Shown here: positions 20,850 to 33,200 of the stretch, one piece after another
Numbering within the stretch: the first letter of the stretch is position 1
Layout of the letters: each line of letters starts with the position of its first letter
NCBI RefSeq assembly: GCF_004210375.1
Contig: NC_134828.1
Coordinates: 26,032,400-26,096,399, forward strand
Direction: 5' to 3'
Length of the DNA stretch: 64,000 bases
DNA from: Tachypleus tridentatus
Taxonomy: Eukaryota; Arthropoda; Merostomata; Xiphosura; Limulidae
Notes under the pieces: model-generated
What the model was told of the DNA's origin: nothing
What the model saw: the letters and a program-made list of their open reading frames with translations, nothing else
The model's database searches: none
Position numbers and translations under genes: made by a program

Positions 20850-21065
20850 TAGTAGGTCTTCCAGTGGCACAGCGATACGTTTACGGACTTATAACGTAGG
20901 AAACAGGTTTTCGATACCTGTGGTGGGCAAAACACAGATAGACAATTTTTTAGATTTGTATTTACTTCACAACACTAAAATTAGGGGTTCTATTCCCCTC
21001 GGTAGACTCAGCATACAGCCGATGTGGCTTTGCTATGAGAAAACACACACAAACACATTTAACTA
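20850..21065 (+). mobile_element. Chimeric tRNA-like SINE (second family)
   Basis: The 5' part (CAGTGGCACAGCGATACG, then GGTTTTCGATACCTGTGG, GGGCAAAACACAGATAG) matches the family at 8996 and 19285. The 3' part (CACTAAAATTAGGGGTTC, CCCCTCGGTAGACTCAGCAT, GATGTGGCTTTGCTATGAG, then ACACACAC) matches the element at 24740. Two related elements therefore appear joined, by insertion or template switching. Confidence 0.55.
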
Positions 21066-21069
21066 CAAA

Positions 21070-23543
21070 CAAACAAAACTGTTAGTAAAGAGAAAAGAGC
21101 CACCCAAGTTGTTAATGGGTGGTGTTGATTTTCTGCCTTCCCTTTAACCTATTTAAGTTAGCAAGTAGCTGTGCACAGAGTTAGATGCAGAAACAAAAAC
21201 AAATAAATAATTATCTAATTGTTTCGTTCTTGCAATTTCATCAGGAAACTCAGTTCTTGTAATACTAATTCCGATGAAGTTGTAAGGACGAAGCACTGGC
21301 AGAAAAAAAGAAGTTGTTTTTGATATTACCTGGCGATTAAAGATCTGTTTTTGTTGTTTTTTTCTGAAACTTTATTATCAAAAAGTTTAATTTCTCCAGT
21401 ATGCTCTACAGCTTCGAAGTTCTTAAAAACTATTTAATTGAAATATTCTAATAAATAAGCATAATATTAGTCATATAGCACCATCTAGTTGTACATTTTC
21501 TAATTCAAGAGTAATGATAAAGAACTAATTGTACAGTAAAAGAAACAGTCATCGCAGTAATCACGGTAAAGTTACTATTATTGTAATGATTTGTATCTCA
21601 GATTAATTTTTATAATATTTAACTGTGTAAGGTGGTTATTGTTAAGGCTGTCATGTGCTACCAAAGTACTATACTACGAGTATCATTCATCATGATAATT
21701 ACAATTGCAAATGTTGGATGATAACGTACATCGTATTCAAATAGGAGTACTTGTGCTTTGCAAATTGTGGAACCTATAAATATCTAAAAAATAGGCAGTA
21801 ATCGGTTACTAAGTTAGTAATCCAGTTGAATAAAAATTTGTGGCAACAACTTAGCTAAATGTATATTACTATTGTTAGTGTTGTGGTTTAATCTTTCCAT
21901 ATATGCTGCACTAACACTACTCGTACTGTATATTGTAACAAGGTTGGACTACAAATATTTACTAAAGATCTTTCACATATCATCGTTTGTTTTGTATTTA
22001 ATGATATAACTGAACTAAAGCGTGAGTATGGGATTAAGCCTACAATATATCATGATACAAACTGCATTTTTTGGAATCAATTTCAAATACCACATATTTT
22101 GTAAAAACTGAAAGTAAGTGACTACTACAACTGGTATTATTAGTATTAATGCACATATAACATTAAAACCATCATATTCAATTGTGACGGAAAAGAAATT
22201 GTAACATGAAAATTACACATTCGTAAGAGGAGTTTAGAAACCAGTGTCAGTAATAATTCAACCATAAATTAAAATGGAGTAATAAGTCTGTCTTCTTTTG
22301 TAGTAAAGTACACGAATTTTCAGTTCAGTAAAACTTTTTTCAAACTATTAGTAACCCACAATTTCAAATATTTCTTTATATTTACACAGTTTAGCAAACA
22401 GCAGCTGCATTTATATATTATTTGTCAAACTATTTTAGTTGTTAAATCAAAGCATATTTGACTTAAATTAGATTCAAGGTTCTTAAATTTTTATTTAGTC
22501 TAATATTTCAGTTACTACTACTAGTTCATAATGTTTTAGTTCAGTTTACCTGAACCTAGTTATATGTAAATCTTATTATTTCTATTTCTTTTAAGTATGT
22601 ATAAAATTAAAAGCAGATAAAATAAAATTGAAAATTAGTTATTCACATGTATTAATCTCAGTAACTGCTATGAAACTCGCATGTACGTTTCAATAACGTT
22701 ATTAGACACGTTCACACTGGTAGCTCCTTGCTTGATAGGCCTTAGTGTAAAGAATACATGCATTGCTGATATGGTAAGAAACTATGCCAATTTTAAGTTA
22801 AAGTTGCATATTTGGTTGACAGAAATGCAGCTAGAAACATCAACCTTATATAATACTCTCACAGTATTCAGACATCGTATTTGATTTTTAAGTGAATATT
22901 TACATTTGAATTAAGGCTTTAATTGTTACAAAGTCAGAAGAGTCACACAAATACTTTCAGTGTTGCAGTTAATGCCTTTAATTAGTGCTTTATTTGTATT
23001 TAACTTAGAAAGTGACTAATTATACCCTTATTTTGACCATTCTTTACTCAGAAGGGATTACTCAATATGATGGTGTTTATAGTAGTGAATAATATAAAAA
23101 CAAGTCTTATTTAAATGGATAAGTGTGAGCTCACCAGAGTCAACAAGGTCATTCTGAACTCTCATGGGAAGGTAAAAGTCAGTAACTAAGTGGGATATAT
23201 GTATATATTAATTGCATTCAACAAAAAAGACAGAGTTTTTAAGCACTCCATGTATTTAGACAACCCTTTTTTAAGTTAATATTTTTAAATGAAGGTTATT
23301 GACATGATTTTGTGAATTTTGAGATTTTAATATTTCAGTAAAGTGTATTTTTATGAATAATTTAATGAAATTAAAGTTTACTGCTCTTGAAAAAAATTTT
23401 TTTTGTTTTTAAGTTACACTTACCAAAGAGTATAATTTAAAGTACATTAAAATTTGTATCTTGCAAATTTCAAAAAATATGTCTATGTATTACTGTACAA
23501 TGTATTTCACCAGTTTGTGTGTGAAAATTATCTTTATAAATAG
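21070..23543. other. Region upstream of ADAR coding start, no gene recognised
   Basis: AT-rich DNA with no recognisable repeats or coding blocks. The ADAR promoter and one or more non-coding 5' exons probably lie here or further left, because the first coding exon has a splice acceptor at its start (TAAATAG|GT at 23543). The short open frame 22681-22884 is not convincing. Confidence 0.4.
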
Positions 23544-24270
23544 GTAGTTTCTATGGAAGGATGTTCAGACCTCAAAGCATTGAAGAATACAATCTAGGTG
23601 AAGCTATTTTAAAGGAATTAGAAAATTCTCCAAACCATGAGAAGAAAACTTTAGATATAGCCAAGAGTTTGGGGTTCAGGACAAAAAAAGATATTAATCG
23701 TATCTTATACCAGCTAGAAAAGCAAGGTAAAATTATTAAGACTGTTGAAAGTCCTCCAGTGTGGAAACTACTTAAGAATGACCAGGTTTCAGAAGTCACT
23801 ACCAGGAAACCGTTTACAATCCCTTTACCACCACATGAACTTCTTAAAGTAGACTCATCATTTCAACAGCTCATGGTGTCCTCTGAAGTTGAACATTCTG
23901 TCAAGAATAAGAATGCTCACAGTTTTTGCCAAGCACAAACATTGCAAGATGTATTTAGTTCCTTTCCTATAGGAAGAGATGTGTTATGCAAGACAAACAT
24001 TCCACAAACAAATGTAAAACCATCAGAGAAAACTGCCTGTGATAATCCCAGTAGTTTTGTGACAAAATTGCAGGCAGAAAAACCATATTCTTCCCCTGAT
24101 AGTTGTAAAGTTGAACAGGTTTCAAGTGACCCAGCTGTAAAGTTGAACAGTGCCAGTTTTAGTGTTTTGGTAAAAAACCCTATCAGTGCTTTCCATGAGT
24201 ATGGACAGGGGAAAAAACTTGAAGCTAAAGTTGATATAATTCTATCTGAGGGACCACATCATAATCCTAG
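23544..24270 (+). CDS. ADAR: ADAR exon with Z-alpha domain and first half of dsRBD
   Basis: The acceptor TTTATAAATAG at 23543 opens the exon; the ATG at 23561 (A at -3, AAGGATGT) is the proposed start. Z-alpha: [14 protein letters not shown]..., [19 protein letters not shown] and SPPVWK, matching the winged-helix Z-DNA-binding fold of ADAR1. A Ser/Lys-rich linker (residues 80-200) follows, then the start of the dsRBD. Donor AG|GTATGAG at 24271 splits an Arg codon. The frame is open upstream to the acceptor, so a longer N-terminus from an earlier exon is possible. Confidence 0.88.
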
Positions 24271-27200
24271 GTATGAGATGAATACATTATGTATACAATT
24301 AGTGTTATTCTGAAATTCAAGGTATACATGAATATAACATTAACTTGAATTATAAAACAATTAAAATTGTACATGGTGTATTAAAAATATGTATCCATTG
24401 ACATTGGCTTTTTGAAATGTCTTTCATGGAATATCTGACTTTTTTTGTTCTTCTGGCTTTTTCAAGCAACATGTACCAAAACAAGTTCTGTCTTTGTGTG
24501 ATTGGTATGATTAGCCAGGAAGAATTCTCTTTTTCAAGTGTAAAAACAAAAATTCATAATATATTCTATGAACATGGCCTTCTGATACTCCCTGTACAGT
24601 AATAGGTTTGTTTTAATGGTTTTATGTTATTGTATATATGTATATGATAATTGTTTCATGAATATCTGTGTATAGACTTTAAGTCTGTAAAACTGTTTTA
24701 AAAGCTTTTCTCATATATTGTACATTGATATGTATAAATGCCCTCTGCTAGTACAGTGGTAAGTCTACAATTTACAATGCTAAAATCAGGGTTCAATTCC
24801 CCTTGGTTGACTCAGCAGATAGGCCGATGTGGCTCTGCTATAAGAAAACACACACATAGACATGTATAAATAACTTGGATCTGTTTGTAAGTTTGATAAA
24901 CATTCTTGCTAATCACAATATTTTTATAACTCTGGGGACAATTAACTGTAATAAATTATTTGTATGTTTCTACTTGGAAGTGATTTATTCTTCAGCCATG
25001 CTGTTTGTGGAACTTTATTTGTAAGGATACAGTTGAACTTTGTATATCTCTAACTAGAAATGATAACCCTCTTAATCACATAGAGTTTGACTACATGCTG
25101 GAGGATCACAGTTATTATGTATGATTAAATACAGTCCTAAATCTTTCAGTCTGTATTGTTTATGGTCAGTGAAGATTTTCTGACAGCTATAAACTCTCTG
25201 TAATCCTCCCTAGATAGTGAACTAAATTAGATTGTGGTCTTATCCTCCCTAAAGACAGAACCAGGTCAGACTTTGGTCTGATCCTTCCTGAAGACAGAAA
25301 TAACTTAGACTGTGGTCTGATTCTGTCTTGAAGAACCAAGTTAGATTTTTGTCCTATCATTTTTCTCAGACATGCTGTATGTCAGCTGTGTTCTGAACAT
25401 CCTTTGGACCAGAACAGTAGGAAACTATAGTCTTAATTTTTCCACAGACCATAAGTTATATTGTGGCCTTACCCTCCCTCAAGTCAGAACACAAGTTAAA
25501 ACTGTATTCTTATCTTCCCTTAGACCAGGATCAAATCAGTTTGTGTTATAATCCTTCCTCAGGCCAGAACCAAGTCAAACTGTGGTCAGACATTTATTTC
25601 TCATGAAATAATATTCAGATTTTTAATTTTATATCATACAGAAAATGATTAAATCTTGAAAGAAAAATAATTCAAACCAGTGTTTGTACTGTAGTAATAA
25701 TACAGATCATCTTTGCCAGTTCATAGAAGGTTTAACAGCCTTTCATTTGTAATCTGTTGTGAAATATTAGTTTTTTATTTATGACAGATTCCAAGCAGCA
25801 GCGATATTAGACAACAAAATCATAGCAGTAGCTTGGGACCGAACAAAAAAGGATGCTAGAACTTGTGCTGCTGAGTTAGCCATGCGTTGCTTGGTAGCAA
25901 ACCAAAACAAATCAGCAGAGGTAAGAGAAAGTTATGTCTTATACTTTATTTTTGGGTATTTTTTGTAAATCTGGTTGTCTTTCCTCTGAAATACTGTAGG
26001 CTTACTCTCGTTCAACTTGCTTTTACACTGTCAGTAAACATGATTTTTAGAATGCCCTTTTACATAGTGCTGTAAGTTCTGACAATGCTGTTTACTGCTG
26101 CAAATGCTTCTGTTGATATAAGTCATTTTAAAACATCTTTGGAAACTTTATCCAAATGGTAGATTTTTACTCTGATCTCTCTTTCCATTCAGTCTCTTAC
26201 TGTCTTTTAGTTGACAGCTTAACTCGCTATATCTCTTGTGTGGTTTATCCACAATTGTACTTTCAATTTAGTAGATATATTTCACCTGATGAATCAAGGT
26301 GTAGGGTGGAACACAATGGAAATAACAGATGTGGTGGGGCTAACAGTGTGTTACACCCTTCTTTACCTTCCTTCATAAGTTCCTACCACTGCAAGTATTC
26401 AGGTGTTACATACACTTATGTCTTTTCTGCTAAAATGAAAAAAAATCATTATAATATGGTATGTAACCCCATCTTACATCTGGCTTTCCAATTTTAGTGC
26501 TGCCCTCTATGTGCAAGTTTTTTTACTCACCACTAACCTTGAGGTTCCCACTTAATTTTATACGTTTCCACACAATATTGATGTCATCTTCTTGCAGGCA
26601 GTCTTTTCTGGCTGTATTTACCAATCTTGTTGGATTTTCATCAGAATATATTACTTCAGAATTCTGTTTCTTGTTTTTCTTATTCTTCTTTCATTGGTTG
26701 TTTACTGCCTTTTTTACAGTCCAAAACAGCTGTCCTGTCTGCTATCTATAAAGTCATCTTTCACTTTCATTTCCATCCTTTCTTCATTTTATTTCAGGTT
26801 TTTGGGTGACTTCTTTACAAGTCCCTCAACACTTTCATCAATGGAACTATAGTCTTTCTTATGATGTCTTAGTTTACTTTTTTGATTTACTCATCATTTT
26901 TTACTTACAATACTCACTGCAGGTGGGAGATGATGTAAAATTAGTGATCTCAATATTTATTGTGCTATATATTTTTCTTCTTTCTAGGAATGCTGTATAT
27001 TTATATTCTGACCAGGCCTTCCTACCAAATAATTGATCCTTGAGAGGGAGTAGTTGTAGTTATTTACCAATACTGTTATCTACCATCATTGATTCAGGGT
27101 TTGGCTAGTGTATTGTTTCTTATGCTATCTAAGAACCATTTGCTACTATAATGTTTAAATACAAGTTTTCAGATAGTGTAGTATTAGATTGTCTTTATCG

Positions 27201-30200
27201 TAATGAATCATTCACTGTGCAAATTAACCTTGTGTGTATTACATGTGTAAAGTGCACATTTCACAACTCTTCATGTGGTTTTACATAAAATCTGACTACT
27301 TTGTTTTGTGATTCCCTAGCACACTGAGACAAAACTGAAGTGGGCTACAGCCCCTGGAACATATTGACCAGTAATATTTGACTGAACTTCTCCCACAATC
27401 TTCCATTACAGGAGCAGGATATAGTTTTGCCCTACAAGTTTATGTCATCAACTGTGTGAATTATTACAGACCCAACCAACCCACTCTTTTTGTGTGAACT
27501 AAATGATATTAAAGTTATATCATGCTAAGAAGAATGGTTTATTTCCAAGTGACCTTTAGTCCAGTCTTTGTATAAGTGTGGTCCATTCCATTCATTTTTT
27601 GAAATCAGTTCTTTATGGTCATGGATTCTACTCTAAATGTGATTGACCTGATTTTTATTGTAGTTTAGAATATTGTCTTCCTGCCCTGTATCCTGTAGAT
27701 TTTATCTCTTTCATCATTATTTTCTTTCTCTCCTGTTTCAGTGTTGTTATTCTTGCCTATAGTATTTTAGAGGAAAGGCTACCCAATTTGAATTTTACAG
27801 TTTATAGAATTAAAGCTGAAACAATAAGTCACAAGGAGGATGGTATAGGTGGAAGCATATAATGTATAAAGTTCAAACAATAAGTCACAAGGAGGATGGT
27901 AGAGGGAGAAGTATATAATGTATAAAGTTCAAACAATAAGTCACAAGGAGGGTGGTAGAGGGAGAAGTATACAATATACAAAGTTCAAACAATAAGTCAC
28001 AAGGAGGGTGGTAGAGGGAGAAGTATATAATGTATAAAGTTCAAACAATAAGTCACAAGGAGGATGGTAGAGGGAGAAGTATATAATGTATAAAGTTCAA
28101 ACAATAAGTCACAAGGAGGGTGGTAGAGGGAGAAGTATACAATATACAAAGTTCAAACAATAAGTCACAAGGAGGGTGGTAGAGGGAGAAGTATACAATA
28201 TACAAAGTTCAAACAATAAGTCACAAGGAGGGTGGTAGAGGAGAAGTATATAATGTATAAAGTTCAAACAATAAGTCACAAGGAGGATGGTAGAGGGAGA
28301 AGTATATAATTTATAAAGTTCAAACAATAAGTCACAAGGAGGATGGTAGAGGGAGAAGTATATAATGTATAAAGTTCAAACAATAAGTCACAAGGAGGGT
28401 GGTAGAGGGAGAAGTATACAATATACAAAGTTCAAACAATAAGTCACAAGGAGGGTGGTAGAGGGAGAAGTATATAATGTATAAAGTTCAAACAATAAGT
28501 CACAAGGAGGATGGTAGAGGGAGAAGTATATAATGTATAAAGTTCAAACAATAAGTCAAGGAGGATGGTAGAGGGAGAAGTATATAATGTATAAAGTTCA
28601 AACAATAAGTCACAAGGAGGGTGGTAGAGGGAGAAGTATACAATATACAAAGTTCAAACAATAAGTCACAAGGAGGGTGGTAGAGGAGAAGTATATAATG
28701 TATAAAGTTCAAACAATAAGTCACAAGGAGGGTGGTAGAGGAGAAGTATATAATGTATAAAGTTCAAACAATAAGTCACAAGGAGGATGGTAGAGGGAGA
28801 AGTATATAATTTATAAAGTTCAAACAATAAGTCACAAGGAGGATGGTAGAGGTGGAAGTATATAATGTATAAAGTTCAAACAATAAGTCACAAGGAGGGT
28901 GGTGGAGGGAGAAGTATACAATATACAAAGTTCAAACAATAAGTCACAAGGAGGGTGGTAGAGGAGAAGTATATAATGTATAAAGTTCAAACAATAAGTC
29001 ACAAGGAGGATGGTAGAGGGAGAAGTATATAATGTATAAAGTTCAAACAATAAGTCACAAGGAGGGTGGTAGAAGGAGAAGTATATAATGTATAAAGTTC
29101 AAACAATAAGTCACAAGGAGGATGGTATAGGTGGAAGCATATAATGTATAAAGTTCAAACAATAAGTCACAAGGAGGATGGTAGAGGGAGAAGTATATAA
29201 TGTATAAAGTTCAAACAATAAGTCACAAGGAGGGTGGTAGAGGGAGAAGTATATAATGTATAAAGTTCAAACAATAAGTCACAAGGAGGATGGTAGAGGT
29301 GGAAGTATATAATGTATAAAGATCAAACAATAAGTCACAAGGAGGGTGGTAGAGGGAGAAGTATATAATTTATAAAGTTCACACAATAAGCCACAAGGAG
29401 GGTGGTGGAGGTGGAAGTATATAATGTATAAAGTTCAAACAATAAGTCACAAGGAGGGTGGTAGAGGGAGAAGTATATAATGTATAAAGTTCAAACAATA
29501 AGTCACAAGGAGGGTGGTAGAGGAGAAGTATATAATGTATAAAGTTCAAACAATAAGTCACAAGGAGGATGGTAGAGGGAGAAGTATATAATGTATAAAG
29601 TTCAAACAATAAGTCACAAGGAGGGTGGTAGAGGGAGAAGTATACAATATACAAAGTTCAAACAATAAGTCACAAGGAGGATGGTAGAGGGAGAAGTATA
29701 CAATGTATAAAGTTCAAACAATAAGTCACAAGGAGGGTGGTAGAGGAGAAGTATACAATATACAAAGTTCAAACAATAAGTCACAAGGAGGGTGGTAGAG
29801 GAGGAAGTATACAATATACAAAGTTCAAACAATAAGTCACAAGGAGGGTGGTAGAGGGAGAAGTATATAATGTATAAAGTTCAAACAATAAGTCACAAGG
29901 AGGATGGTAGAGAGAGAAGTATATAATGTATAAAGTTCAAACAATAAGTCACAAGGAGGATGGTAGAGGGAGAAGTATATAATGTATAAAGTTCAAACAA
30001 TAAGTCACAAGGAGGATGGTAGAGGGAGAAGTATATAATGTATAAAGTTCAAACAATAAGTCACAAGGAGGATGGTAGAGGTGGAAGTATATAATATATA
30101 AAGTTCAAACAATAAGTCACAAGGAGGATGGTAGAGGGAGAAGTATATAATGTATAAAGTTCAAACAATAAGTCACAAGGAGGGTGGTAGAGGGAGAAGT

Positions 30201-33200
30201 ATATAATGTATAAAGTTCAAACAATAAGTCACAAGGAGGGTGGTAGAAGGAGAAGTATATAATGTATAAAGTTCAAACAATAAGTCACAAGGAGGGTGGT
30301 AGAGGGAGAAGTATACAATGTATAAAGTTCAAACAATAAGTCACAAGGAGGGTGGTAGAGGGAGAAGTATATAATGTATAAAGTTCAAACAATAAGTCAC
30401 AAGGAGGGTGGTAGAGGGAGAAGTATATAATATATAAAGTTCAAACAATAAGTCACAAGGAGGATGGTAGAGGAGAAGTATATAATGTATAAAGTTCAAA
30501 CAATAAGTCACAAGGAGGATGGTAGAGGGAGAAGTATACAATATACAAAGTTCAAACAATAAGTCACAAGGAGGGTGGTAGAGGGAGAAGTATATAATAT
30601 ATAAAGTTCAAACAATAAGTCACAAGGAGGATGGTAGAGGGAGAAGTATATAATGTATAAAGTTCAAACAATAAGTCACAAGGAGGATGGTAGAGGTGGA
30701 AGTATATAATGTATAAAGTTCAAACAATAAGTCACAAGGAGGGTGGTAGAGGGAGAAGTATATAATGTATAAAGTTCAAACAATAAGTCACAAGGAGGAT
30801 GGTAGAGGTGGAAGTATATAATGTATAAAGTTCAAACAATAAGTCACAAGGAGGATGGTAGAGGTGGAAGTATATAATGTATAAAGTTCAAACAATAAGT
30901 CACAAGGAGGATGGTAGAGGGAGAAGTATATAATATATAAAGTTCAAACAATAAGTCACAAGGAGGATGGTAGAGGAGAAGTATAATATATACAAAAGTT
31001 CAAACAATAAGTCACAAGGAGGGTGGTAGAGGGAGAAGTATATAATGTATAAAGTTTAAACAATAAGTCACAAGGAGGGTGGTAGAGGGAGAAGTATATA
31101 ATGTATAAAGTTCAAACAATAAGTCACAAGGAGTGTGGTAGAAGGAGAAGTATATAATGTATAAAGTTCAAACAATAAGTCACAAGGAGGATGGTAGAGG
31201 GAGAAGTATATAATGTATAAATTTCAAACAATAAGTCACAAGGAGGATGGTAGAGGGAGAAGTATATAATGTATAAAGTTCAAACAATAAGTCACAAGGA
31301 GGATGATAGAGGGAGAAGTATATAATGTATAAAGTTCAAACAATAAGTCACAAGGAGGATGGTAGAGGGAGAAGTATATAATTTATAAAGTTCAAACAAT
31401 AAGTCATAAGGAGGATGGTAGAGGTGGAAGTATATAATGTATAAAGTTCAAACAATAAGTCACAAGGAGGATGGTAGAGGGAGAAGTATATAATGTATAA
31501 AGTTCAAACAATAAGTCACAAGGAGGGTGGTAGAGGGAGAAGTATATAATGTATAAAGTTCAAACAATAAGTCACAAGGAGTGTGGTAGAAGGAGAAGTA
31601 TATAATGTATAAAGTTCAAACAATAAGTCACAAGGAGGGTGGTAGAAGGAGAAGTATATAATGTATAAAGTTCAAACAATAAGTCACAAGGAGGATGGTA
31701 GAGGGAGAAGTATATAATTTATAAAGTTCAAACAATAAGTCATAAGGAGGATGATAGAGGTGGAAGTATATAATGTATAAAGTTCAAACAATAAGTCACA
31801 AGGAGGATGGTAGAGGGAGAAGTATATAATGTATAAAGTTCAAACAATAAGTCACAAGGAGGGTGGTAGAGGGAGAAGTATATAATGTATAAAGTTCAAA
31901 CAATAAGTCACAAGGAGTGTGGTAGAAGGAGAAGTATATAATGTATAAAGTTCAAACAATAAGTCACAAGGAGGGTGGTAGAGGGAGAAGTATACAATGT
32001 ATAAAGTTCAAACAATAAGTCACAAGGAGGGTGGTAGAAGGAGAAGTATATAATGTATAAAGTTCAAACAATAAGTCACAAGGAGGGTGGTAGAGGGAGA
32101 AGTATATAATGTATAAAGTTCAAACAATAAGTCACAAGGAGGATGGTAGAGGGAGAAGTATATAATTTATAAAGTTCAAACAATAAGTCACAAGGAGGAT
32201 GGTAGAGGGAGAAGTATATAATTTATAAAGTTCAAACAATAAGTCACAAGGAGGATGGTAGAGGTGGAAGTATATAATGTATAAAGTTCAAACAATAAGT
32301 CACAAGGAGGGTGGTAGAGGGAGAAGTATACAATATACAAAGTTCAAACAATAAGTCACAAGGAGGGTGGTAGAGGGAGAAGTATATAATATGTAAAGTT
32401 CAAACAATAAGTCACAAGGAGGATGGTAGAGGGAGAAGTATATAATGTATAAAGTTCAAACAATAAGTCACAAGGAGGATGGTAGAGGTGGAAGTATATA
32501 ATGTATAAAGTTCAAACAATAAGTCACAAGGAGGTTGGTAGAGGGAGAAGTATATAATGTATAAAGTTCAAACAATAAGTCACAAGGAGGATGGTAGAGG
32601 TGGAAGTATATAATGTATAAAGTTCAAACAATAAGTCACAAGGAGGATGGTAGAGGTGGAAGTATATAATGTATAAAGTTCAAACAATAAGTCACAAGGA
32701 GGATGGTAGAGGGAGAAGTATATAATATATAAAGTTCAAACAATAAGTCACAAGGAGGATGGTAGAGGGAGAAGTATACAATATACAAAGTTCAAACAAT
32801 AAGTCACAAGGAGGGTGGTAGAGGGAGAAGTATATAATGTATGAAGTTCAAACAATAAGTCACAAGGAGGATGGTAGAGGGAGAAGTATATAATGTATAA
32901 AGTTCAAACAATAAGTCACATGGAGGGTGGTAGAGTGAGAAGTATACAATATACAAAGTTCAAACAATAAGTCACAAGGAGGGTGGTAGAGGGAGAAGTA
33001 TATAATGTATAAAGTTCAAACAATAAGTCACAAGGAGGATGGTAGAGGGAGAAGTATATAATGTATAAAGTTCAAACAATAAGTCAAGGAGGATGGTAGA
33101 GGGAGAAGTATATAATGTATAAAGTTCAAACAATAAGTCACAAGGAGGGTGGTAGAGGGAGAAGTATACAATATACAAAGTTCAAACAATAAGTCACAAG

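Noticed and set aside
24417-24602. Open frame after the Z-alpha exon as an additional ADAR exon
   Set aside because: It lies in the intron after a good donor at 24271, and the dsRBD is completed exactly by the exon at 25788.
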